Source: Streptomyces pilosus
GTDB lineage: Bacteria; Actinomycetota; Actinomycetes; Streptomycetales; Streptomycetaceae
Direction of reading: 5' to 3'
Assembly: GCF_014649835.1 (NCBI RefSeq)
Contig: NZ_BMTU01000008.1
Location: 248,001 to 312,000, forward strand
DNA length: 64,000 bases
The translations under genes and the position numbers were made by a program. The notes under the pieces were generated by a model, which was given only the letters and a program-made list of their open reading frames with translations, did no database searches and was not told the DNA's origin. This document shows positions 29,601 through 41,600 of the stretch, in pieces (within the stretch, counting starts at the first letter, position 1; each line of letters opens with the position of its first letter).

Positions 29601-32600
29601 CGGATGTTCTCGATACCGATGATCCCGCGGGGGTGCATGCCGTTCTCGGGGAAGGCGAACCGGCGCGTGACGCCGTCCCCGTCCCGGACCGTCAGTTTCT
29701 CCTCCACCCCGGAGAGCGGCACCGGTCGGGGCGGACCGGCGAGGGCGGGGTCGGCCGCCGGGTCGGGCGCGGGCAGCAGCCGGCCGGTCCCGGAGGTGCC
29801 GGTCGCGTCCGCCCCCGCCGGTGACGGCGTCGGCTCCATCAGGCTGAGCGGCACGTGCTCGCGCAGCTCGCCGGCGTCGTCCTCCTCGACAATGCTCAGC
29901 CGGCCCCGGAAGCGGTCGAAGGCCGTGGACTCCGCCTCCTCCAGGTCCGGGTCGGCCGGCCCGCCGGTGTGGGGGGTGTCGTCGGCCTCCAGGGTGATGC
30001 GCATCCGGTACGGGGTGACGACCTCCGCGTGCGGTTCGGTGGACGCCGCCCGGTAGATGGTGACGGTGGTGACCGTGTGACTCGACGCGACCGTCTTCCG
30101 GTTCGAGCCGCTCTCGGTGTACGTGGGTCCGGCGGCCGGGACCTGGGGGTTGCCGGTGTACACCGCCTGGCTGGTCAGGAAGCCCAGGTCCGCGCCGGCC
30201 GAGAACTCGGAGTTCTGCTGGGCGGTCTCGATCGCCCGCCGGTTCTCCTCCAGTTCGGCGCTGTGGTCGAGCCCGTCGAACACGGGCGTTCCGGGGATCA
30301 GTTCGACGCGTGCCCGCACCCGCCGGCTGCCGATCCGGACGCTGTCCCAGCCCCAGCCGCCTGCCTTGACCAGCGTCGACGGGCCGGTGGTCGTCATCTC
30401 CCCCTTGAGCGCCCGGGTGGCACGGCCCGTCACCAGCTGCCGGATCCGCTCCCGGCTCGCGTCGTCGAGTCCCAGTTTCCCGATCCGCTGGTCGAACGCG
30501 AGCAGCACGTCCGTGGGGTCCAGCGCGTTCACCGCGTACGTGCCGAAGGAGGCGCCGCGCATCCAGGGCTGCGGTGTCCAGATCCGGCCGGTGTAGCGGG
30601 GGACGTCGCCCAGCCCGTCGTCGATCAGCCCCATCCGGTGGGCACTCTTCTCCGGCAGGTGCCCGAGCAGACCGCCCGGGCTGGTCAGTGCGGTCCCCGC
30701 GGCCCCGGCGAGGGAACGCGGCACGAGGGCGCTGCCCGCCGCGGCCGTTCCGACGCGGCCGGTGCCCAGCCGGCTGGAGAGCAGCGCGAACCAGTGCTGC
30801 ACATCGCCGGCCACGAGCACCTGGTGGGTGAATCCCTTGCGGTTCATGTCCGCGACGACGGTGCGGACGACGCTGAGACTGTAAGTGCCGGTCCTCGAAA
30901 TGGGGTTGGCGACGATTCCGTACGCGCCCATGAGTCCGTGCCCCGGATTCTGTGCGACGGAGTAGATCAGCTGGCCGCCGAAGACGAAGCCGGTGCTGTT
31001 GCTGGTCTTGCCGGCCGCCTGGCGGGTGCCGCCGAGCGTCATCTCGGTGTCCATGGACATCGGCGGGGTGAGGGCGCGCAGGTTCCCGGCCGTCGTGGTG
31101 TACCGGAAGGTTCCCCACAGCTCGCCGTACGGTCCCTTGCCCAGCAGGCCGCTGCCCACCAGGCCCAGCGGGCCCGAACTCTGGTCGAAGCTCGACGTCA
31201 GATGCTGGGGGGTGAAGGTGCGGACGATGGCGTCCCGGGTGGGGGCGCCCTCCTTCACCAGCTGCCAGGCGCTGCCCGACGCCGTCCGCAGGACCCGGTC
31301 CACCTCCGCGGTCAGCGTGGGCGACACCACCACGTTCACGATGACGAACGGGTGCTGCCGGAACTCCTTGAACTGCGGTGTCCCGCGGTCGGCGAGCCGT
31401 CCGGCGGGCTGCTGCGCGCCGAATCCCGCGGGCAGGACGAGGTCGCCCTTCGCCAGGGCGAGGGCCCGCTCGGTGGTCAGGGACGTGGGTGCGGGTTCGT
31501 CGGACAGGTACGGGTTGAGCGCCCCGTCCGCGTGCGGGTCCGCGTCGGGCGTGTGCTGTACGGGGACACCGATGAGCACCTGTCCGGTCATCGGGCCGCC
31601 GCCCCGCAGGTGGCCCCGCGGTGTCCGGCCGAAGAGCACGTTGACCGGTTCGTCCAGCACCAGCAGTCCCGGCAGTCCGAGGCCGAGACCGCGGATCAGG
31701 CCGCGGGGCCGCCAGTAGCCGCTCAGGCTCGCGGTGAGGGCGAGGTCGTAGCGGTACAGGTGGGTGGGCTGGTTGGTCACCGACATCGGCTCGTTGGTGA
31801 CCGTCGAGCCGAAGGAGGTCTCCGACTCCCACTGCCGGCCCTGGCGGGCGCCGACGGTCAGCCCGAGCGTGTTCCGGGGCAGGCCCGCCATCTCGTCGAC
31901 GTTGTTGTCACGGCCCGAGAACGTGCCCTCGAAGCCCAGGTCCACGCCTCGTTTCACGCTCGTCTGGCCGTCGATCCGGTCGACGCCCTGGGCGCTGAAG
32001 CGCATGCCCTCGTCGACGTCCTTGCCCTCGTAGCGGCGCCCGGTCAGCGTCCCGTGCACGCGGAGGGTGTAGTAGACCGTCCCGACGGAGTCGGGGTCCG
32101 TGAGCCTGACCGGCAGGCCGACCGTGGTGAGCGCCTCCAGGTTCGCGGTGACGTTCTGCTGGGACAGCACGCCGAGGATCTGCAGGGTGTTCTGGAGCGC
32201 GATCCGGTAGGTGACGGGATCGGTCCACCGGGGCGGCACGGGCAGGGCCTGCGCCGCCCGGAGCACCTCGTCGGGCTCGCGCCTGAGCAGGTCGTTGAAG
32301 CGGGTGCGCCAGCCCTTCGGCAGGTTCGGCGGCAGCAGCTGGTCGAGGGGCACCACCAGGTCCTGGTTCAGGTTCGAGACGGCGTCGACCACGCCGTCGG
32401 CGAACGCGTCCAGCAGGGTGCGGCCGACGCCGTCCGCCGCGTCCGGGGTGACCCGGGTGCGCAGGCCGTCGTCGAAGGTGAACTCCTTCACCCGGTGCAT
32501 GCCCAGGGTGCGCGGACGGTCCACGGTCAGATAGGCCGGTACGAACGGCGGTGCGGCGCCGTTGCGCAGGGCGAGTGTGGTCCCGTCGTCCCACCCGGCC

Positions 32601-35600
32601 AGCCGCCGCGCCTCGGAGCTGGTCATCCGGTCCAGGCTCCAGGTGAGGAAGCGCGTCGGCGGCGCGTTGTCACCGGCCCGCCTCACCCGCACCGACTTCA
32701 CGACCAGGTAGAGCGCGGTCCTGGGGCCCTTCACCTGCCCGGCCGACTTGAGGGTGCCGGCCGCGCCGAGTCCGACCGACCAGGTCTTCGCGTACGAGTA
32801 CTGGGCGGTCGGCCCGAACTGGAGCCGCAGGTCGAAGGGGGCCGTGCCGGGATCGAAGAAGTTGAAGGCGGGTCCGGCGACGGCCTGCAGCAGCAGGCTC
32901 CTGCCGTCGGCCCGGCTCCGTTCGCTGCGAACCGTCGAGGTGTTGATGTCCCGCATCTCGGCCTGGTCGGTCTCGCCGACGAGGATCGCCGTCCGCGGGA
33001 TCAGCTCCTCCACGACGAAGACGCCCAGCGGTGACTTCTTCCTGTCGTCGGCGAACAGCGGCGGGGTGGTGATGCGGCCGCGCGCCATCGTGCCGCCGTG
33101 CCGCTGGAAGCTGTCGCCGGAGAAGAAGACGTCCAGCTCGGTGTAGGCGGAGCTGCCGGGGAGGGCTCCGATCTGCCGGGCCGCCCAGTCGCGGATCGCC
33201 GCGACGGGGCCGAACCCCTCGATACGGACGAAGCGGTACTGGGAGTCGCGGTCCAGGGTGATCGACCGGGGGATCCGGCCCGGCTTCGGGATCTTCGTCA
33301 CGCTGTCGGGCAGGCGGACCAGAAGGCCCTTGCGGACGCCGAAGGAGAACCGGGCGGGCACGGCCGGGTCGGTCCCGGGCTCGGGGGCGGCGCCGGGATC
33401 GGGGGCGGTGCCCGGCTCCGGGTCGATGCCCGTGACGACCCGTCCGGCGGGGTCGGTGACGCGGATCTCGTAGTGGATGTCGTCCAGGAACGCCCGCGAC
33501 TTGTCCAGCGTCCGGGTCTCCATCTGGTTCATGCGCTGGTCGGTCAGGGTGTAGCCGACCTTGTTGATGAAGCCGAACCGCAGGGCGAGCCGGCCGAAGC
33601 CGCCGAACGCCGCGGCGCCCGCCGGGCCGATCGGCCCGCCGAGGCCGTACTGCGAGTTGGCCTGCATGTTCTTGGTCAGCCCGAAGGTCGCGGCCGCCCG
33701 GTGCATGCTGTCGATCTTCGTCGAGTCACCGATGCCGTCGTCGAACGGGGCCCAGTTGCCGTGGTGCCGCGCCCTGACCCACAGGACGCGCGCCTTCCCG
33801 TCCGCGTTGACGTACGGAAAGGGGCGCCCCTCGCCGTCCGCCAGCGTCTTCGGCTTGTCCCGGAGCGTCCGCCGGACGTCGTCCAGCAGCTGTGTGCGGT
33901 CCGCGGGCCGGGCGTCCGGCCTGCGCTCCAGTTCGCGGTCGATGGCGTCCAGGGCCTGTTCGGTGCCGCGCAGGAGGACCGTGCTCTGACCGAACGTGCT
34001 CGGGTTGGCGAGGAGTTGTTCGATCTCCGCGGCGGTCAGGTCGGACGGCAGCAGCGACCGGAGGTCGTCGACGTACGCGGGCATCCGCCGGCCGTCCTGG
34101 AACCGGGCCGGGGCGCGGCGGCCCGGCGGGGGCGCCATGGCGGGGTCGAGGCGCGGGGCGTCCGGGGACGTCGGGGCCGGCCCGGTGGTCGAGGTGACGA
34201 GGGCCGTCGTCGGGTCCGGGGGCGGGGGCGGGCCGGGAGGAGTGACGGTTTCGTTCCCGGTCGTGGCCGTGGCCGTGGTGGGTGACAGGTGGGCGTCCGC
34301 CGGGGACGCGGAGGCCGGCCGGGCGGCCGACCAGTCGTCGGCCTGCTGACGACGGCCGTCGGCCATGGGCAGCAGGGAGAGGACGTGCGGCAGCGACGGG
34401 TCGCTCTGGGCGAGCAGGCCCACGGGCCCCGGTGAGGTCCACACACCACGGCCGGTCCCGGCGCCGACGAGGGCTCGCCGGTCGGTGACCTGCGGATCCG
34501 TCGGGGTCGGGTTCGGGGTAGGGGTCATGGAGGCGAGGACGATGTCGGCCGTGCGCGGGAACCCGTTCAGCGCCGGGTCCACCGCGAGCAGTTCGGCGAT
34601 CTCCTCGTAGGGGACCTCGGCGCGGAATCCGCCGGGCAGCTCCATGGTGAGGTGGTCAGGACCGGCCTCGCCCCGTAGCAGGAACGGGGCGGGCTCGGTG
34701 GTGTCGGTGGTCCACGGCATCTTCGCCCGGCGCAGCGGACGGTGGCCGCCGTCCGGTGTCGCCGCCATGACGAGGGCGGTGCCGACGTCCACCGCCGCAC
34801 TCGGCGGACCCTGCGCCCAGCTCCGGCCGGCCGGGGCGCCCGAGTCGTCGAGCAGCAGGGTGTCCGGGGCGAGGGCGCCCAGGGTCTCCAGGTGGAAGGC
34901 GCCCAGGGCGACCGGGTCGTCCACGTCGACGCCGACGGCCGCCGCGCGCGCGACCAGGTCCAGGAGGTCGGGCAGCCGGGACGGGTCCGGCCGGTCCAGG
35001 TGCAGCACCCTGCCGGTGAGGGCGCCCGGGTCGGGGGTCCGGCTCTCCCACTCCAGGGTCCTCACGGTCGCCCAGAAGAACCGGGCCCGCTCGGGCGCCC
35101 CGATGACCACCCGGTCCGGGTCCAGCCCCAGGACGTGGGCGGCCTCGGTGTTCACGTCCTCGTCCGTGAGACCGTCCAGCCCCTCGGCCACGGTGGTCAC
35201 GTGCGGCAGGGTCACGAAGCCGGTGAGCACGGCGCCGGGGTTCAGGCGCACGGCGTCGGCGGCCCTGGCCAGCAGGTCCCGGTAGGCGTCGGGTCCCGGC
35301 TCGCCGTCCACCTCGCCGTGTTCCGTCGCGCGGATCTCGCGGGCCGCGCGCTCGAACAGGTCCATGGAGAACGGCACGGTGTCGCGCAGCACCGGGTCGG
35401 CGGCACGCAGGGACTCCAGCGCGCCGATCCCCGCGAGGAGTTCGCCGTAGTGGCCGTCGTCCTCGATCGCCGCCCCGAACGTCAGCCGCAGCGCGCGCAC
35501 CAGCCGCAGCGTCCGCTCGCGGACCTCCTCCGGAGCCGGCCCCACCGGGTCGGTGTGCAGGCCCGCCGCGCGGGCGCGGTCGTCGAGCGCGGCGTCGGCG

Positions 35601-38600
35601 GGTTCCGGCCGGTGCTCCACCCACTGGCCGCGCCGGCCCCGCGAATACGTGAGGATGTAGTGGGCGACCCGGCCGTCCTTCCCGTATCTGAAGCCGACCT
35701 CCTGGGTCGCGCCGTAGACGGTCCGGCCGGTTGCGTTGGCCGCGTGCTGGCTCTGGCTGACGTCGGACAGCGGGTCGGGGACGAACGTGTCCGTGACCAG
35801 CTTGCGCCTGCGGGTGAGGCCCGGCGGTGTCGCGGAGAAGCACTCCTGCAGCACGACGGCGTGGTCCCTGGGGAGCCGTGCGAGGCTCGGGCGGCGCCTG
35901 AGCATGCCGCCCGTCGCTCCCTCCCGCTTCCGGTGGCGGGGGTTGGACCGGGTCGGCAGCGCCGTCTCGCCGGGAGAGCCGTGCGCGGCGAAGACGTACA
36001 CCGGCTTGCCGGCGAACGGGACGGGCCGGTCGTCCTTGGCCCACGTCCCGTCCTGCCGGTTGACGTGGTAGAGCTCGGTCGCCGTGGCGGAGTGCCGGAT
36101 CCCCGGCAGCAGTCGCACGCGTTCGCCGTCCTCGAACACGGCTCTGCCGATCGGCCCCTGGTCGGTGACGATGGTGTGGGACCGCAGGTCCTGTTCCCAG
36201 AAGGGCGCGTGGGCGGACTCCGCGGGGTCGGGCAGCAGGCCGGGAGAGCTGCGGATCCAGTCGGTGCGGTCACTGCCCCGGCCGCTCCGCAGCGGCACGA
36301 CGTACGGGTGGGAGGCGTTCCGGTCCGGGCCTTCGGCGATGTCCACGTCCCCGTCGGCCGACCAGACGTCCCTGCCGGTGCGGTCCGCCGCCCGCCGCGG
36401 CAGTTCCAGGCCTCCTCCGCCGGCGTCGGAGACGAGCAGCAGCACCGGCACGTCCGCCGGGAGTCCGCTCAGCTCGGTGTCGAGGGCGAGCAGTTCGGCG
36501 AACACGTCGAGGGGCACCTCGCGCGGGGCGCCGTCGTGGCCGCGCACGACGACGTGGTCACGGTCGCCGTCCGCCCGCACGACGTAGGGTTCCGGTCCGC
36601 CGGGCCGGTGCCAGGGCGCGGGCTCCACCTCGTCGCGTGGCAGGGTGCCGTCGGTCCGGGGTCCGGTCCTTCCCGTACGGGTGAGGTCCAGGCCGTCGGT
36701 TCCGCCCTTGCCCCGGGTCCAGTCGCGGCCGCGGGGGCGCCCGTCGAGGCCGGTGGTCATGGCGTGGGTGGGTGACAGCACGCCCTGGCGGTGGAGGTGG
36801 AGCGCGGCGAGGGCGGCCAGACCGCCCGCCGGCTCCGCCGGCTGTGCCGTGGCCAGCCCCAGCAGCCGGCCGCGCTGCACGTCGGTCACCGGATCGGCGT
36901 GGTCCAGGAGCAGGACCCGGCGGGCCACGGCGTCCAGGTCGAGCGGGCCGGACTCCAGCAGGGGGTCGTTCCGGCGGAGCCGGTCGAGGCGTGCGAGCCC
37001 TTCGCGGAAGTCCGGGTACAGGGGGTTCGACGTGACGGCGGGACCGTAGAGGTCCGCCAGCAGTTCCCGGTACCGGGCTTCCTCGGGGGTGAGCTCCTCC
37101 GCCCGGTCCCCGTCCACGCCGTCGTCCTGGCGGTCCGACAACGGGGTGTCGGGGCCGTCCAGCACGCCGTCCAGGTTCGGCAGCGGCGTGTCGAGGCCCC
37201 CGACCGGTCCGGGGTCGAGGAGGTCGGCGAGGGCGGCGGGCGGCCCGGGCGGGGCCTCGGTCACGTGGCGGTCCGCGAAGGTGACGTCGTCCACCCCGGT
37301 GTCGCCGGTGCCGGACGCGGTGAGGTCGCCGGGCCGGACGGCTGCCCAGTCGGCCGCCGCGGGACGCCCCGGCGCGCTGGGCAGCAGGGAGGGGACGTAC
37401 GGCCGGAACGGCCCGGTCGGGGCCAGGCTCACGCTGCCCTGCGAGGCCCATACGGTACGGCCGGTCCCGGCGCCGACGACGGCCCGCGGATCGGTGTCCG
37501 CAGTGCCGCCGGCCGGTCCGGTGGGGGCCGGTCCGGTGGGGGCCGGTCCGGTGGGGGCCGGTCCGGTGGCGGCCGGTCCGGTGGCGGCCGGTCCGGTGGC
37601 GGCCGGTCCGGTGGCGGCCGGTCCGGTGGCGGCCGGGGCCGCCTTCGGGACGGCCAGGACGACGTCCGTGGTCTCCTGCGGGCGGGTGTTGAGCACCGGG
37701 TCGCGGGCCAGCAGCTCGGCGACCTCGTCGTAGGGGACCCGGGCGCGGAAGCCGCCGGGCAGGGTCATGAGGAGGTGGTCCCGGCCGCCGCCCGCCCACA
37801 CCAGGTAGGCCGGTGATCCGCCGGGGGCGCTCCACGGGGGGCGTTCCTGGCCCACGGCCCGGTAGCCGCCGCCCTGCTGCGGGGCGGCGACGACGACACG
37901 GTCGGTGAGCGTGGTCGTGGCCGCGTCCGGCGGGGACGGGGACCAGCGCCGCCCGGTCGGCACGCCGCCCGGGTCGAGCAGCAGGGTCTGCGGCGCGAGG
38001 GCGCCCAGGGTCTCCAGGTGGAACGCGCCCAGTTCGGTCGGGTTGTCCACGTCGACGCCGACGGCCGCCGCCTGGGCGACCAGGTCGAGCAGCTCGGGCC
38101 GCCGGGCCGGGTCGGGCCGGTCCAGGTGCAGGATCCTGCCGGTGAGGGCGTCCGGGTCGGGGACCCGGCTCTCCCACTCCAGGGCTTTCACCGTCGCCCA
38201 GAACAGCCGGGCCCGCTCGGCGTCCCCGACGGCCGCCGGACCCCCGGGGAGCCGCAGGACGCGGGCGGCCTCGGTGTCCAGGTCCTGGTCCGGGAGACCG
38301 CCGAGACGCCGCGCGGCGGCGGTGACATGGGGCAGGGCGACGAAGTCGGAGAGTACGGTGCCCGGCCGCCCGCGCACGGTGTCGGTGGCCCGGACGAGCA
38401 GGTCGCGGTAGGCGTCGGCGCCCCGGTCGCCCGGCCGGACCGCGTGGGCCGCGCGTTCGAACAGGTCCATGGAGAAGGGGCCGAGGTCGCGCAGGGCCGG
38501 ATCGGCCGCCCGCATGGCCTCCAGCGCGCCGACTCCGGCGAGGAGTTCGCCGTACCGGCTGTCGTCCTCGATCGCCGCGCCGAAGGCCAGCCGCAGCGCG

Positions 38601-41600
38601 CGGACCAGCCGCAGGGTCCGTTCGCGGGTGGCGTCCGTGACCGGCCGCCCGGGGTCCGTGTGCAGGCCCGCGGCGCGGGCGCGGTCGTCGAGCAGGGCGC
38701 CGGCGGGTTCCGGCCGGTGCTCCACCCACTGGCCGCGCCGCCCCCGCGAGTCCGTGTAGAGGCGGTGGACGAACGTGCCGTCCGGCAGCGTCGCGAAGCT
38801 GACCATGTGGGTGCCGCCGTACGCCGTGCGGCCGGTCTCGTTGGCGACGTGCTGGCTCTCGCTGACGACCGCCAGCGGGTCGGGGACGAAGGTGTCGTCG
38901 ATGCCCCTGCGGGTGCGGACCACGCCCGGCGGCCCGGCACTCGAGCACGCCTCCATCAGCACGGCGTGGTCCTCGGGGAGCTGCGCCAGGCTCGGACGCC
39001 GCCTGAGCATCCGGCCGGTCTCCCGCTGGTGGGTGTGGTGCCTCGGGTCCGTCGTGGTCGGCACCCGGGTCGCGCCGGGCCGGGCGTGGGCGCTGAAGAC
39101 GTACACCGGCTTGCCGGCGAACGGGACCGGTTCGTCGTCCTTGACCGCGTCCTTGGTGACCGGGTTGTAGTGCCACAGCTCCGACGACTCCGTCGCGAGC
39201 TTCAGCGCCGCGATCCGGCGCGGGGCCTCGGAGCCCTCGAACACGCCTCTGCCGATGGTCACGCCCCCGTCGCCGACGACGCTGTGCGACAGCACGTCGC
39301 GCTCCCACTCCGGGGCGTTCTCGCGCTCCGCCGGGTCGAGCACCTGGCCGGGGGTGCTGCGGATCCAGTCGGCGCGCGGCAGCCCCTCCCCGAACAGCAG
39401 GGAGACGACGTGCGGCTGCGACGGGTCGCGCTGCGGGGACACCTTCACGGTGCCGTTGGCCGACCAGACCTCCCGGCCGACCCGGTCCGCCGCCCGGCGC
39501 GGCAGGTCCAGGCCGCGGGCACCGGCGTCGGGGACGAGCAGCACCACGGGGGTGTCCGGGGGCAGCCCGGCCAGCCGGGGGTCGCGGGCCAGCAGTTCGG
39601 CGAACACGTCGATCGGCACCTGACGCGGGGCGCCGTCGTAGCCGCGTACGACGATCCGCCGGTGGTCGCCCTCCGCCATGACGACGTACGGCTTCGGCTC
39701 GCCGGGCCGGTGCCAGGGCGCGGGCTCGACGCCGCCGCGGCCCAGGGTGCCGTCGGGCTGCCGGACCACCTTGCCCACCTCGGTGAGGTCGAGGTCGGGG
39801 ATCGCGGCGTTCGTCCAGTTGCGGCCCAGGACGCCGCCGTCGTCCGCGGTCAGCGCCTGGGTGGGGGACAGGACGCCGCGGAGCTCCAGGTGGAAGGCGG
39901 CCAGGGCGGCCAGGCTGCCCGCCGACTCCACCGCCGGGTCCATCGCCACCCGGAACAGCTCGCCGCGCTGTGCGTGGGTCACCGGATGGGCGGTGTCCAG
40001 GAGCAGCACCTGGCGGGTCAGGGCGTCCAGGTCGAGCGGGCCGTCGCGGAGCGCGGGAACGGACTGCCGGAGCTGGTCGAGGTGCGCGAGGGTGTCGCGG
40101 AGGGCGGGGTGGACGGGGTTCGCCCCGATGCCGGGGCCGAACACGTCCGTCAGCAGCCGGTCGTACAGCGACTCGGTGGCCGGGTCCGGCTCGGGCTCGA
40201 TCCCGAACTCGCTCCCGGAGCCGTCCTGGTCGTCCTCCCAGTCCAGGATCATGTCGACCGAGTCCGGGGAACCCGGATCGGAGGATTCCCCGGCCGGGGC
40301 CTCGGCCGGCGCCCGGGAGCTGAGCGGTGTCCCGTCGACGGTGACGGGTTGGGCGGGCGGCATCTCGCGGGAGACGACCGGGGCGGGCTCCGCCGTGGAG
40401 CCGGCGGTGACCGGCAGCTCCTCCGACTCCGTCCGCACGGGCCGGTGGGGCTGCGGGACGTCGGGCGTGGCCCGGGTCTCGGCTGCCTTCGGCACCGTGG
40501 AGGACGGCTGGGACCGCTCGGACTCCTCGGGCGCGGGGGTTCGGACGTCGTCCGGGGCGTCCGTGTCCGCGTCCGTGTCCGCGTTCGCGGCCGACGGCTC
40601 GGCGGTGACCGTCGGGTCGCCGGACGGTTCGGTCTGGGACCGTGGCTGCGGGATGGCGTTCGGCGAGGCCTGACCCGGGGGCGTGGTGGCCGACGGGGTG
40701 GGTGGGGTGGGGGTCGCGAGGGGCGCCTGGGGGTCCTGCTGCTGTTGCCGCTCCTCGGGGGTGAACCGGGTCGTGCCGTCGTCCGTCGACCGCTGCCGCT
40801 CGGTCCCGTCCGGCGTGAAGTCGCTGCTGCCGCCACCCGGCCGGGCCGGGAGCGGTTCCGGGGCGGCGGAGCCGACGGTGGCGGGCCTGTTGACCGGCAG
40901 GGTGTCGTCCGTGCCGGCGGTCCAGTCGGTCCCCGGGTTCCTCGTCACCGACAGGGTGAGCGTGGAGAAGACGGTGTCGGTGTCGGTGTCCGGGTCGTCC
41001 ACGAGGGAGTCCCGGTAGGCGTCGTCGTACGCGTTGGTGTGGGACGAGAGGGAGGAGACGGACGAGACGTCACTGGTGTCGCTGGTGTCGCTGAGGACCG
41101 ACGCGCTGTCGCTGATGTCGCTGACGTAGGAGTCGGAGTCGTCGCCGTACGTGTCGTCGTAGGTGTTCCGGTACGTGCTTCCGTCGTCGTACGTGGTGTC
41201 GTACCGGTTCTCGTACTCGTACCGGCCGGTGCTTCCGTTCCCGTACCGGTCGCCGCCGCCGCCCGGCAGGTCGTTGATGTCGCCGGGGCCGAAGCCGAGG
41301 TCCTGGAAGAACTTGTTGTTCAGCCATTTCCCGCCGTACTCCGCGCCCGTGGAGGCCGCTTCGAAGAGGAGGCCGCTCAGGCCGGCGCTGAGGAACGTGC
41401 CGGGGTTGAGCGTGAACGTGCCCAGGAAGATCAAGCCGGTGAAGGCCTCGGCGAAGGTCTCCGCCTGCCCCTCGTTGAGGAAGCTGAACGGGAGCTCGGA
41501 GGCCTCCTTCCAGAAGGTGTCGTTCTTGAAGTACTTGTTGATGAACCTTCCGCCGACCTCACCGAAGATGCTCCCGAAGAGTCCCGCGAACGCGCCGGCG

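Noticed and set aside
29855..33034. Plus-strand open frame of 1059 codons opposite the giant gene
   Set aside because: Same high-GC antisense artefact; its residue composition is typical of the complementary frame and no motif is visible.
37511..37630. CRISPR or intergenic repeat
   Set aside because: The 15-base units are in frame within the giant coding sequence and encode a simple pentapeptide linker.
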